Shown here: positions 1-9,468 of the stretch, piece by piece | Numbering within the stretch: the first letter of the stretch is position 1 | Layout: the number at the start of each line of letters is the position of its first letter | Notes under the pieces: generated by a model | Told to the model about the DNA's origin: nothing | The model's database searches: none | What the model saw: only the letters and a program-made list of their open reading frames with translations | Assembly: GCF_026965535.1 (NCBI RefSeq) | Contig: NZ_CP114039.1 | Location: 1,736,001-1,800,000 of the forward strand | Reading direction: 5' to 3' | DNA from: Corallococcus sp. NCRR | Lineage (GTDB): Bacteria > Myxococcota > Myxococcia > Myxococcales > Myxococcaceae | DNA: 64,000 bases | Translations under genes and position numbers: made by a program

Positions 1-80
1 ATCATTCCAAGCCCACCGGCATGGCTTCACTGGCGGTGACGCCATCCCGGGTGCGGCCAAGCAGGCGCCAGGCCGGCCGC

Positions 81-455
81 TCAGCGGGTGGGCTGTGGGA
101 GGAAGGGCGCCACCTCGCGGTGGCAGACGTCGTCGCACTCGGAGAAGCGGACGAGGAACGCCGCGTGGCTCGCGCACTTCTTGGGCCAGCGCGAGGCGCC
201 GCCGTCCGCCAGGCACAGCAGGCGGAACTCGTCGCGGGTGTCCGTGAAGAGGGCTTCACGCTGCGAGGGGGACATGGCGTCCAGCGCGCGGTTCTCCCCG
301 CCCTGGAGCCAGATGAAGACGCCCACCATCGACACGAAGACGAGGGTGAGCCAGGTGCCCTTGCGCAGCCAGATGCTGGGCGGTGGAGCCAGCTCCTTCG
401 CGAAGATGTTCTTGTCGTCGCCCCCCGCGTCCGGAGGCGTCCCTTCGTTGCCCAT
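81..455 (-). CDS. Small single-pass membrane protein, function unknown
   Basis: Encodes about 124 aa. I chose the ATG at 455 because GGAAGGGAG lies just upstream; the frame stays open further upstream but without a ribosome site. The first 30 residues are polar, then one hydrophobic segment (about residues 33-51) predicts a single membrane anchor. The C-terminal part holds four cysteines in C-x17-C and C-x3-C arrangements, which could form disulfides if it faces the periplasm. It is divergent from the response regulator gene, with about 190 bp between them. I recognise no family. Confidence 0.6.
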   Translation of the reverse strand: MGNEGTPPDAGGDDKNIFAKELAPPPSIWLRKGTWLTLVFVSMVGVFIWLQGGENRALDAMSPSQREALFTDTRDEFRLLCLADGGASRWPKKCASHAAFLVRFSECDDVCHREVAPFLPQPTR

Positions 456-634
456 GGGCTCCCTTCCATCCATGGCGCGTGCCAGCCGCACGGCCCAAGC
501 CGCAGCAGACACCAGCCCGTTCCACGTTGCACCTTGCAACCGCCATCCGGGGCACACCGTGCCGGATGCGATGCGCGCACCGTGACTTGCGCCGCCCGGC
601 ATCCGACAGACGGGCCCGGCACACGGCGTGCTCT

Positions 635-646
635 TAGACTGTGACC
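635..646 (+). promoter_or_regulatory. Putative -10 box giving a leaderless regulator mRNA
   Basis: TAGACT at 635-640 sits 6 nt before the ATG at 647, so transcription would begin at or next to the start codon. No clear -35 box and no ribosome site are visible. This is inference from spacing only. Confidence 0.3.
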
Positions 647-2023
<1,377 letters not shown>

Positions 2024-2142
2024 CGCACCTGGGCTTGTGCTCCAGTGCATGCAGGCCCGGCACTGGCGGCCGGGGCGTGCAGGGGCGCTCGTCCTGGAGA
2101 GTGGATTGCGTCCTTGCGCGCGCGTGCGAACCCTGGCCCGTC

Positions 2143-2604
2143 ATGAACCTCATCGACATGCTCATCCAGCAGCACCGCGACGCAGAGGCCCTCTTCGAGG
2201 CCTGGCGCCACGCCCTGGACGAAGAGAAGGCGGAGCTGTGCCTGCGCCTGGCCGAGACGCTCACCCTGCACAGCACCCTGGAGGAGCGCTGGGTGTATCC
2301 CGTCGCGCGGAGCGTCGTGGACGGGCCGCGCATCGACTTCGCGGTGGAGGAGCATGGGGAGATGACCCAGCTCATCTCCGAACTGTTGCGCGTCCGTCAC
2401 GACGCCCGCCGCCGCGAGGCCACGGTGCGGCAACTGGAGGCGGTGGCCGCGCAACACATGTCGGAGGAGGAGCGCGAGGTGATTCCCCGCCTGCGCAAGA
2501 TGGACGCGAGCGCGTTCGGCCTGTCCAGCGATGAAATCGTCCGCTCCGCGTCCGACGCCCGGAAGGAAGCGATGCGCCAGTTGGAGACGGCCGCGCCGGT
2601 GTGA
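2143..2604 (+). CDS. Hemerythrin-like (HHE) cation-binding protein
   Basis: 153-aa, all-helical protein with the hemerythrin/HHE pattern of metal ligands: QQHRD near the N-terminus, HSTLEERWVYP, EEHGEM, then HMSEEEREVIPRL. Such proteins bind a di-iron centre and act in O2, NO or iron handling in the cytoplasm. ATG 2143 starts the conserved domain directly; the frame is open upstream but that stretch has no homology-like character. It lies 120 nt after the response regulator on the same strand, so it may be cotranscribed. The substrate cannot be read from sequence. Confidence 0.85.
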   Translation: MNLIDMLIQQHRDAEALFEAWRHALDEEKAELCLRLAETLTLHSTLEERWVYPVARSVVDGPRIDFAVEEHGEMTQLISELLRVRHDARRREATVRQLEAVAAQHMSEEEREVIPRLRKMDASAFGLSSDEIVRSASDARKEAMRQLETAAPV

Positions 2605-2620
2605 CGCCACGACTTGAGAA

Positions 2621-5305
2621 TCAGGGGAAGGAGCCCGTCAATTCGTTGAGCAGGGACCAGACCTCCTTCCACCCCTGGGTCCGCCTCCGGATCCGTTCGT
2701 GAAGCCAGTGAATGACATCCTGACGGGGCCCGTCAGATTGCCTAAGGCCCTGCCGCACCATCTGGGTGATCGCCTGGGTCTCCCCGTCGGGCGCTTCCCA
2801 CACAAGGAGTAAGGCGGAAGTCCATCGTCCCTGCTCAATGAGCCGGCCTAGTTCCTGCCGGACCGAGGAGGCGGCAACTTCCCAGATCACCTCCAAGGCT
2901 CCTCGCTGGTAGGGGTAGAAGATCTCCTCGTCGATGGCGCGCCGGATGAACCTGTCGGGCATGTGGCGCCAGGCCTCGGAGTCCTCGGAGAAACCCGAGT
3001 TCTCCTTTCGCTTCCAGTAGGTAAGGAAGGCCTCCCATTGCGCATCCCCGAAGCGCTCAAAGGGGAGTTCGTTGTTCTTCAGAACGTGCTCGAGCCGCTT
3101 GTCTAGAATGGCTTCGGGAGGCACGAAGGCATACCACTCCACGACCCAGTCTGGCAGCTCGGTCTTTCGCCGTCCTCCCAACCCTTCATCCGAATCCAGC
3201 CATGCTCGCCAGAGTGCGCGTGCAAACACCTCCCAGGAGTTGTCCTGTCGTTCCAGGTACTCACGCATCAGCGGCATGAACAACTCGCGAGCTTGGCGGT
3301 ACCCCTTGAAGTAGCTCCAGTCGAGGGTCTCGACCCTGGCGCATTGGGACAGAAACTCTGGCATCTGCAGGTCATGCACGGGTTCGCCCAGATGAGCGAT
3401 GGGCCCTACGGTCCACAACAGGCGCCCGTAGAGTTCGAAGACGCACAGCCGCGTCTCTTCCTCTATCGCATCATCGAAAACCACGTCCTGGACCAAGGAC
3501 AACATCCGCTCCATCAGCGGAAGCTCCCCGCCTGCACTCCATGGATTGAGCAAGGGGTGATCCGTGTCTGGCGGTGGGTTGCGCTGTTCGGCCAGGGCGT
3601 GCGCCGCGAGCAGCCAGGCCCCCGGCTTCAACATCGGGTGCCACGCATCATACCCATAGCCCAGTCGCGGAAGTGGCACCCCATGGTGCTCGACCATGAG
3701 CCGCTGCTGCGCCTCAAAAACCCCAATGGCGAGCGCTGGAGGGACTTGGCCGCCCTTTAGAAGTGTCCAGCCCAGCGCCACGAAGCTAGCTTCTAATGAA
3801 GCCACCCACTGAGGGGAAGTGGGCTCACGCTGGTCAAGAAGAGACTGGATGGATTTGAAGTCTCCTGTGCCGCACCGCATGAGAAGGTTGCCGAGGATGG
3901 CACGCGCTGAATGCGAATGCAGCAGCGCTTGGCCCCATGCAGCCGCAGAGTCATTCAAGAGAGCGCCTGCGGCATGCTGGAACAGCAAGAGGAACACCCA
4001 CCTGGGCCGCGGGATGTACTGGCCAGGTTGCTGTTCCCGAAGCAGCCGAGTGTCCTGCAGCGCGCGGACCATCAGAAATGCATCGGGCGGGTGCTTCTCA
4101 GCCAGCTCTTGGATGGCGCGCTCGCTCACCTTCAGCTTGTCGCGGACGGCCTGTTGTGAAAGCCATGCGAGTGCATCCGAACCCGGGTTGACCGGAACGA
4201 GTTCCTGCCACTCCTCAATCGAGCGAGCCTGCTCCCAGGATTGCTCGTTGTGCGTAAGCATCCCCTTCGCCATTTGCTGCAAGTAAGACCAGAGCGCATC
4301 GAGCTTTGGGACTTGGCGCTCGCTCCTGACATGGCTCAGACGCGTCCGGATGAATGGGCGGGCGAGCTTCAGCAGGGACTCGAACTGCAAGGGGCCTTTC
4401 TCGCTCAGGAGATGATTCCGGTGGGTGGCATAGAGCCCAACAAAGCCCACGGCGGAGTCGAACCCGTCGATGAAGCCCATGGGTAAGACTCCCTCCCGTA
4501 GCCATTCGATGCAGGAGAGGACTTTGAACTCCACACCAGGGTCTCGTCGCTCCCAGATCCAGCCCACGAGCGCTTCCAGCCACTGCGCCACCGGCGGTGA
4601 CCTCACCAGGGGCCACGTCTGCTCCGGGTTGGGCTCGTCCTGCTTCAGGGGCACCCCATCCAACACATTCCGCGGAAGAACACGGTGTTCCCTCACTCCA
4701 TCCACCGCGACACAGATGGACAACCTCGATGGCACTTCCTGCACCACGGGCATTCCGATGGGCGACTTCAGTGAGATGAAGACCTTGCCCTTGCCTGATG
4801 GCAGCTGCAGCTGCGCCTCGGCCCAGTGCTCGGCCTTGATGAAAACCACATCCAATTGCGCCGCCAGCCACTCGCCAACGAGCGTTCGCGCCGAGCCACT
4901 GGGGGCCTGCCACAACACGGGCCATGCCTTTGGCTCAAGCACCTGAGGCGGGAAAGCGGGGGGAAGTGATTCCTTGCGCAGGTCCAGTGGGCGAGTGCCC
5001 GCGTCCCAGAGTTCGAAGAGAGAGAACTGACGGTCACGCGGAGTTTTCGACGCCATCAACTGCGCCTCGAATTCATCCGCGTCGAGATTCAGAGCGACAG
5101 ACAGGAACTCGCGAAGCGCAGGATTCTCTTCGAGGAAGTGGAGGTCTTTTCCCTGGTCGAACTTCTTCAAGTACGTCCCCAGGGAGGATGCCTTGAGGCG
5201 TACCGCCTTGGGCCAATTGGACTTACTTCGCAGCCGTCGCGCCCACTCGGTGAGCGTAAGTCCTGTGCCATCGATTTCCTGTGCGCGCGCTTCCAACCAC
5301 CCCAT
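2621..5305 (-). CDS. Large unrecognised protein with a degenerate P-loop-like motif, low GC
   Basis: About 894 aa, not recognised. I use ATG 5305, which has GGGGA upstream; a TTG at 5317 would add four residues. The N-terminal 85 residues look like a small helical, possibly DNA-binding domain (TLTEWARRLRSKSNW). Around residues 134-141 APSGSART resembles a Walker A loop that has lost the GK pair. The rest is helical and Trp-rich with no signal peptide or membrane segment, so it is probably cytosolic. Base composition in the lines I counted is about 63% GC, against about 80% in one neighbouring line, pointing to recent acquisition. It is divergent from the HEPN-like gene at 5438, sharing a promoter with palindromic operators. 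A defence or toxin role is possible, not shown. Confidence 0.72.
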   Translation of the reverse strand: MGWLEARAQEIDGTGLTLTEWARRLRSKSNWPKAVRLKASSLGTYLKKFDQGKDLHFLEENPALREFLSVALNLDADEFEAQLMASKTPRDRQFSLFELWDAGTRPLDLRKESLPPAFPPQVLEPKAWPVLWQAPSGSARTLVGEWLAAQLDVVFIKAEHWAEAQLQLPSGKGKVFISLKSPIGMPVVQEVPSRLSICVAVDGVREHRVLPRNVLDGVPLKQDEPNPEQTWPLVRSPPVAQWLEALVGWIWERRDPGVEFKVLSCIEWLREGVLPMGFIDGFDSAVGFVGLYATHRNHLLSEKGPLQFESLLKLARPFIRTRLSHVRSERQVPKLDALWSYLQQMAKGMLTHNEQSWEQARSIEEWQELVPVNPGSDALAWLSQQAVRDKLKVSERAIQELAEKHPPDAFLMVRALQDTRLLREQQPGQYIPRPRWVFLLLFQHAAGALLNDSAAAWGQALLHSHSARAILGNLLMRCGTGDFKSIQSLLDQREPTSPQWVASLEASFVALGWTLLKGGQVPPALAIGVFEAQQRLMVEHHGVPLPRLGYGYDAWHPMLKPGAWLLAAHALAEQRNPPPDTDHPLLNPWSAGGELPLMERMLSLVQDVVFDDAIEEETRLCVFELYGRLLWTVGPIAHLGEPVHDLQMPEFLSQCARVETLDWSYFKGYRQARELFMPLMREYLERQDNSWEVFARALWRAWLDSDEGLGGRRKTELPDWVVEWYAFVPPEAILDKRLEHVLKNNELPFERFGDAQWEAFLTYWKRKENSGFSEDSEAWRHMPDRFIRRAIDEEIFYPYQRGALEVIWEVAASSVRQELGRLIEQGRWTSALLLVWEAPDGETQAITQMVRQGLRQSDGPRQDVIHWLHERIRRRTQGWKEVWSLLNELTGSFP

Positions 5306-5347
5306 GAGAGTCCCCAAGGAAAAGAGCCTGCTTCAGCCTCGCACAGT

Positions 5348-5368
5348 GCCAATTGGCGGCCAATTGGC
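5348..5368. promoter_or_regulatory. Tandem GCCAATTGGC palindromes in a divergent promoter
   Basis: Two identical 10-bp perfect palindromes GCCAATTGGC lie at 5348-5357 and 5359-5368, centre to centre 11 bp, about one helical turn. They sit between the starts of the 894-aa gene (-) and the HEPN-like gene (+). A third near-copy, GCCAATTGG, is at 5212-5220 inside the 894-aa coding region. This is what a cooperative dimer-binding operator looks like. The N-terminal domain of the 894-aa protein is one possible binder (inference). Confidence 0.55.
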
Positions 5369-5437
5369 GCTGTGTTGAAGCTTCCACGTTTGGGGCCTAT
5401 TCCTGTCCTTGTCCTGAACTCACGGAGGTCTTCCCGC

Positions 5438-5827
5438 ATGAATCCCTCTCTCTGGCCCAGACCCAACTGGCTCCAGGAGCTTCCCAAGCCCATCCGAACT
5501 GGCCTTGAGGAGGTCTACGCCCTTGCGACCCGATGCGAGTCCATCCTCGCGGTGGCAGGCCTGCGCATGCTGATCGAATTGGTAGCGCGACAGGTCGGCT
5601 GCCCGACCCAGCCTCAGTCGAAGTTGATCGACAGGCTCCACGCACAGGGACTGCTCGGCACTCGAGAACGAGACCGTCTGCGCCAGGTGATGGGGTGTGG
5701 CAACGCCGCCATTCACGAGGGCACGCCAGTCCGTGGAGACCAACTCCTCTACCTGATCCGGTGTGTCGAGCACCTGCTCCAGGGGACCTTCATCCTGCGG
5801 TCTCCTCCTGATTCAGGCCTCGACTGA
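5438..5827 (+). CDS. Small DUF4145/HEPN-like protein
   Basis: 129 aa from ATG 5438, with ACGGAGG at 5422-5428. The core (about residues 20-110) has the DUF4145-like layout: a helix with alanine/leucine-rich LIELVARQ, then KLIDRLHAQGLL, then a conserved GCGNAAIHEG block near residue 90. DUF4145 belongs to the HEPN-type helical fold, often found beside restriction and abortive-infection genes or fused to nucleases. There is no catalytic RNase motif of the strict Rx4-6H spacing, so it may be a regulatory or antitoxin-like partner. It is transcribed away from the 894-aa gene and is similarly lower in GC. Family assignment is from memory of the motif. Confidence 0.65.
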   Translation: MNPSLWPRPNWLQELPKPIRTGLEEVYALATRCESILAVAGLRMLIELVARQVGCPTQPQSKLIDRLHAQGLLGTRERDRLRQVMGCGNAAIHEGTPVRGDQLLYLIRCVEHLLQGTFILRSPPDSGLD

Positions 5828-5838
5828 TTTGATGCGGT

Positions 5839-7674
5839 TCAGCCCTGTTCAGGTTGCGGCAGCGTGAACCAGAAGGTGCTGCCCTGCCCCGGAGTGCTCA
5901 CCACGCCCAGCTCGCCGCCGTGGGCCTGGACGATGTCGCGGGCGATGGACAGCCCCAGCCCCGCGCCTCCCGCGGGCGCGCCCGGGGCCCGGTAGAACTT
6001 CTCGAAGATGCGCGCCTGCTCCTGGGCGGGGATGCCTTCGCCGGTGTCCTTCACCTCGAAGCGCACGTGGGGGCCTTCGCGCGACACGCGCACGGACACC
6101 TCGCCGTCATGCGGCGTGTGCTTCACGCCGTTGCCCAGCAGGTTGCCCAGCACCAACTGCATCCGGTCTGGATCCACCCGCACCGTCTCCACGTCCGGTG
6201 ACAGGGATTGCGACAGGCGCACGCCCCGGTCCTCCGCCAGCGCGCGCTGCGCGGAGAGGGCCTGCTCCAGCAGGTCCTCCGTGCGCACCTCCCGCACGTC
6301 CAGTTGGAGCTGCCCGGACTGGATGCGCGACAGGTCCAGCAGGTCGTCCACGATGCCCTGCAAGCGCTCGCAGTCCTCGCGCGCCGCGAAGAGCAGGTCC
6401 GCCTGCTTCTCCGTCACCTGCCCCACCACGCCTTCGGCCACCAGGTGGATGGCCATGCGCAGGGACGTGAGCGGCGTGCGGAACTCGTGCGCCACCGTGG
6501 CCACCAGGTCGTTCTTCAGCTCGTCGAAGCGCCGCAGCCGGGTCACGTCCTGGAGGATGAGCGTGGCGCCCACCACGTCCCCGGTCTCTCCGTGCACCGG
6601 GCTGCCTCGCGGCAGGAGCCACCGGACGCCTTCCGGGGATGACTCGACGCGCACCGCCTCTTCGTAGCCTCGGGGCTGGTACGCGCCCCTTCCTCCCACG
6701 ACGTGGGCTCGCACCCGCTCCAGCACGGCGCGCACTTCAGGCTCCACGCGGCCCAGCGCGTCCCCGCCTTCATCCAGCCGCAGGCGCAGCACGTCCTCCG
6801 CCGCGGCGTTCACGTTGAGCAGCCCGCCTTCCGCGCCCAGCACCAGCACGGGGTCGGGCAGGCTGTCGATGGCCGCCTGGGACACTGCTTGCGCCTGGAG
6901 CAGCTCCCCCAGGCTGCTCTTGCGGTACTGCGCCAGCCGCTCCGCCATGGTGTTGAAGTCCCGCGCGAGCCCGGCGATCTCGTCCCGCCCCTCCACCACC
7001 GCTCGCGCCTCCACGTCGCCCTGCCCCAGGCGACGCACGGCTTGCGACAGCACGGACACCGGCCGGAGCGCTCGCTGCACCAACGACGTGGTGAAGACCA
7101 GGCCGAAGCCCAGCGCCGCCACCACCGCCAGCACCATCAGCGTGTTCACCCGCTCGCTCTGCTGGCGCAGCCGGTCGTTCTTGCGCACCATCGCGTCCTG
7201 GTTCAGCGCGAGGACGGACGACGCTGCGGCCTTCGCCTCCTGGAAGGCCGGCGCGAGCGATTCGAAGTAGCGCGTGCGCGCGGCCTCCGCGTCTCGCGCC
7301 TGGAGGAAGAGGTCGAACTCCTCGCGGTACTTCGTCCACGCGGCGCGCAGCCGCTGCGTGGCCTCCGCCTCGCCGGGCTCGGTGATGTTGCCCTGCTGGA
7401 TGCCCAGCTCCGTCTCCAGCGCAGGGCGCTGCGTGGCCTGCTGGGTGAGGCCCTGCTCGCGCTCTCCCGCGATGATGAACAGCGCCGCGCTGTCCATGCG
7501 CTCCAGTTGCTCCGTGATGCGCTGGGTGGCGAGCACGCTGCGGTAGTTGTCCTCCAGCACCTGCTGGCCGGAGCGGCCCACTCGCGCCAGGGTGATGACG
7601 GCCGTGGCTCCCAGGAAGAGCAACGCCAGCACCAGCGGCGCCTGGGCCAGCAGCAGACGCGAGCGCAGCGTCAT
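5839..7674 (-). CDS. Membrane histidine kinase, KinB-like (HAMP-PAS-HisKA-HATPase)
   Basis: 611-aa sensor kinase. Transmembrane helices at about 8-30 and 178-198 flank a helical periplasmic sensor region; then HAMP (200-255), PAS (265-380), the H-box VAHEFRTPLTSL with His396, and a C-terminal ATPase domain with N, G1 (DTGEGIP) and G2 (GAGLGLS) boxes. The H-box region is close to that of KinB. Its ATG overlaps the stop of the short kdpD by 4 nt, so the two are translationally coupled. It probably supplies the kinase activity that the truncated KdpD lacks. No response regulator is adjacent; the NtrC-type regulator at 647-2023 is the candidate partner (inference). Confidence 0.92.
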   Translation of the reverse strand: MTLRSRLLLAQAPLVLALLFLGATAVITLARVGRSGQQVLEDNYRSVLATQRITEQLERMDSAALFIIAGEREQGLTQQATQRPALETELGIQQGNITEPGEAEATQRLRAAWTKYREEFDLFLQARDAEAARTRYFESLAPAFQEAKAAASSVLALNQDAMVRKNDRLRQQSERVNTLMVLAVVAALGFGLVFTTSLVQRALRPVSVLSQAVRRLGQGDVEARAVVEGRDEIAGLARDFNTMAERLAQYRKSSLGELLQAQAVSQAAIDSLPDPVLVLGAEGGLLNVNAAAEDVLRLRLDEGGDALGRVEPEVRAVLERVRAHVVGGRGAYQPRGYEEAVRVESSPEGVRWLLPRGSPVHGETGDVVGATLILQDVTRLRRFDELKNDLVATVAHEFRTPLTSLRMAIHLVAEGVVGQVTEKQADLLFAAREDCERLQGIVDDLLDLSRIQSGQLQLDVREVRTEDLLEQALSAQRALAEDRGVRLSQSLSPDVETVRVDPDRMQLVLGNLLGNGVKHTPHDGEVSVRVSREGPHVRFEVKDTGEGIPAQEQARIFEKFYRAPGAPAGGAGLGLSIARDIVQAHGGELGVVSTPGQGSTFWFTLPQPEQG

Positions 7675-8834
7675 GGACGCTTCTCCTCGTGGGACTCAAA
7701 GGACACGACGTGGATGTCGAAGCCCTCCCCTTCCCGCAGGAGGCGCGCGTCCGCGGTCATCCCCAACCGCTGGCGCCACTTCGGCTGGTTCGAACGGCCG
7801 ATGATGATGTGCCCCACGCCGTGCGAGCGGGCGAAGTCCAGCAGCGCCGCCACCGGGTCGCTGGCGCGCAGGCGCACCACCTCCGCGCCCAGCTCCTTCG
7901 CCTTCTCGATGTTCGTCAGCAGGTGCCGCTGCGCCTCCGCGTCGATGAGGTTGGGCGCCTCGCGCGGCGTCTCCACGTACACCACGAACCAGTCCGTGTT
8001 GAGCCGGCCCGCCATGCGCGAGCCCCGGCGCAGCAGCGTCGCCGCGCGCGGCGGATGGCTGGAGAGCGCCACCAGCACCCTGCCCCACGCGCCACCCTTC
8101 TGGGATGCGTCCTCGCCCGCCCGGGCCTGTCTGCCGGTGGTGGCCCGGTCCAGGCTCTCCGCTACCTCGCGCAGGGCCAGCTCGCGCAGGGTGGAGAGGT
8201 TGTCTCCGGTGAAGAAGCGCTCCAGCGCGTGCGGCACCTTGTCCGGCGCGTAGATCTTCCCCGACTTGAGCCGCTCGTGCAGGTCCTCCACCGCGAGGTC
8301 CAGGTTCACGACCTGGTCCGCCGTCTTGAGGAAGCTGTCTGGCAGCGTCTCCCGCACGGTGACGCCGGTGTTGCGCTCCACCAGGTCGTTGAGGCTCTCC
8401 AGGTGCTGCACGTTGAAGGCGCCAATGACGTTGATGCCCGCGGCCAGCAGCTCCTGCACGTCCTGGTAGCGCTTGCGGTGGCGGCACACGGGCGCGTTGG
8501 TGTGGGCCAGCTCGTCCACGATGGCCACCTGCGGCTTGCGCGCGAGGACGGCGTCCAGGTCCAGCTCCTCCACCGTGACGTCCCGGTACGTGAGGCGCTG
8601 GCGGGGCACGACTTCCAGGCCTTCGACCAGGGCCTCCGTCTCTGGACGGCCGTGGGTCTCGACGAAACCCAGCACCACGTCCACGCCTCGCGCCTTGAGC
8701 GCGTGCGCCTCCTCCAGCATGCGGAACGTCTTGCCCACGCCCGCAGCGAAGCCGATGTAGAGCTTCAGCCGGCCGCGCCGGCCTCGCTCCACCAGCTCCA
8801 GGAAGTCCTCCGCGCGAGGGCGCCGCGTCGTCAT
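7671..8834 (-). CDS. kdpD: Short KdpD: sensor and Usp domains only, no kinase domain
   Basis: 387 aa. It matches the N-terminal half of KdpD: the KdpD domain with Walker A GFAAGVGKT (residues 28-36) and the family block VDELAHTNAPVCRHRKRYQDV, followed by a universal-stress-like domain (about 250-380, VALSSHPPRA, HIIIGRSNQPKWRQ). Full KdpD is close to 900 aa; the four membrane helices and histidine kinase are absent, with a clean stop and a 4-nt overlap into a separate KinB-like kinase. Truncated KdpD proteins are known in some cyanobacteria and Deinococcus. It is likely to sense K+ status or a cytosolic ligand and act through the next gene. It begins 13 nt after kdpC. Confidence 0.93.
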   Translation of the reverse strand: MTTRRPRAEDFLELVERGRRGRLKLYIGFAAGVGKTFRMLEEAHALKARGVDVVLGFVETHGRPETEALVEGLEVVPRQRLTYRDVTVEELDLDAVLARKPQVAIVDELAHTNAPVCRHRKRYQDVQELLAAGINVIGAFNVQHLESLNDLVERNTGVTVRETLPDSFLKTADQVVNLDLAVEDLHERLKSGKIYAPDKVPHALERFFTGDNLSTLRELALREVAESLDRATTGRQARAGEDASQKGGAWGRVLVALSSHPPRAATLLRRGSRMAGRLNTDWFVVYVETPREAPNLIDAEAQRHLLTNIEKAKELGAEVVRLRASDPVAALLDFARSHGVGHIIIGRSNQPKWRQRLGMTADARLLREGEGFDIHVVSFESHEEKRP

Positions 8835-8847
8835 GCCTGCGTTCCTC

Positions 8848-9447
8848 TCACCGGGAGGCCGTGGGCGCGGGCCCGCCGAACTGACGGTCCATCGCGAGGT
8901 TCAACGTGAGCACGTTCACCCGGGGCTCTCCCAGCACGCCGAACGTCCGTCCTTCCACCCGTGACAGCACCAACGCCCGCACGCGCGCCGGGTCGATGCC
9001 TCGCGCCCTGGCCACGCGGGGAACCTGCCACAGCGCGGCCTCCGGCGACACCTGCGGATCCAACCCGGACGCGGAGGCTGTCACCAATTCAGCGGGCACG
9101 GGGCCTTCGGCCTCGGGGTTCTCGCGGCGCAGCCGGTCTGCTTCCGCCACGGCCCGGTCGCGGAGCTTCTGGGAGGTGGGGCCCAGGTTGCTGCCGCTGG
9201 AGGCCGTCGCGTCCCAGCCCGTGCCGGCGGCGGAGGGACGCGGCTGGAAGTAGCCGGCTTGCGTGAAGCCCTGGGCGATGAGCGCGCTGCCCACCACCCG
9301 GCCCCGGTCGTCCTTCACCAGCGACCCGTTGGCTTCCTTCGGGAACAGCACCTGCGCCACGCCGGTGACGGTCAGGGGGTACAGCACGCCCGTGAGGGCC
9401 AGCGTGACGGCGCTGACGCGCAGGGCGGTGAGGAGCGCGGAGACCAT
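8848..9447 (-). CDS. kdpC: K+-transporting ATPase subunit C
   Basis: 199 aa, usual length. One N-terminal membrane helix (about residues 7-27, [19 protein letters not shown]), then the periplasmic KdpC domain with the family features [31 protein letters not shown] and LNLAMDR at the end. KdpC stabilises the KdpFABC complex at the KdpA-KdpB interface. It lies between kdpB (21-nt gap) and kdpD (13-nt gap) in one operon. Confidence 0.96.
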   Translation of the reverse strand: MVSALLTALRVSAVTLALTGVLYPLTVTGVAQVLFPKEANGSLVKDDRGRVVGSALIAQGFTQAGYFQPRPSAAGTGWDATASSGSNLGPTSQKLRDRAVAEADRLRRENPEAEGPVPAELVTASASGLDPQVSPEAALWQVPRVARARGIDPARVRALVLSRVEGRTFGVLGEPRVNVLTLNLAMDRQFGGPAPTASR

Positions 9448-9468
9448 GGGTGTTCCTTTCTTGTGTGC

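Noticed and set aside
1-80. Possible end of a gene at the left edge
   Set aside because: All frames are either quickly stopped or look like GC-driven shadow ORFs; no conserved block or ribosome site can be seen in 80 bp.
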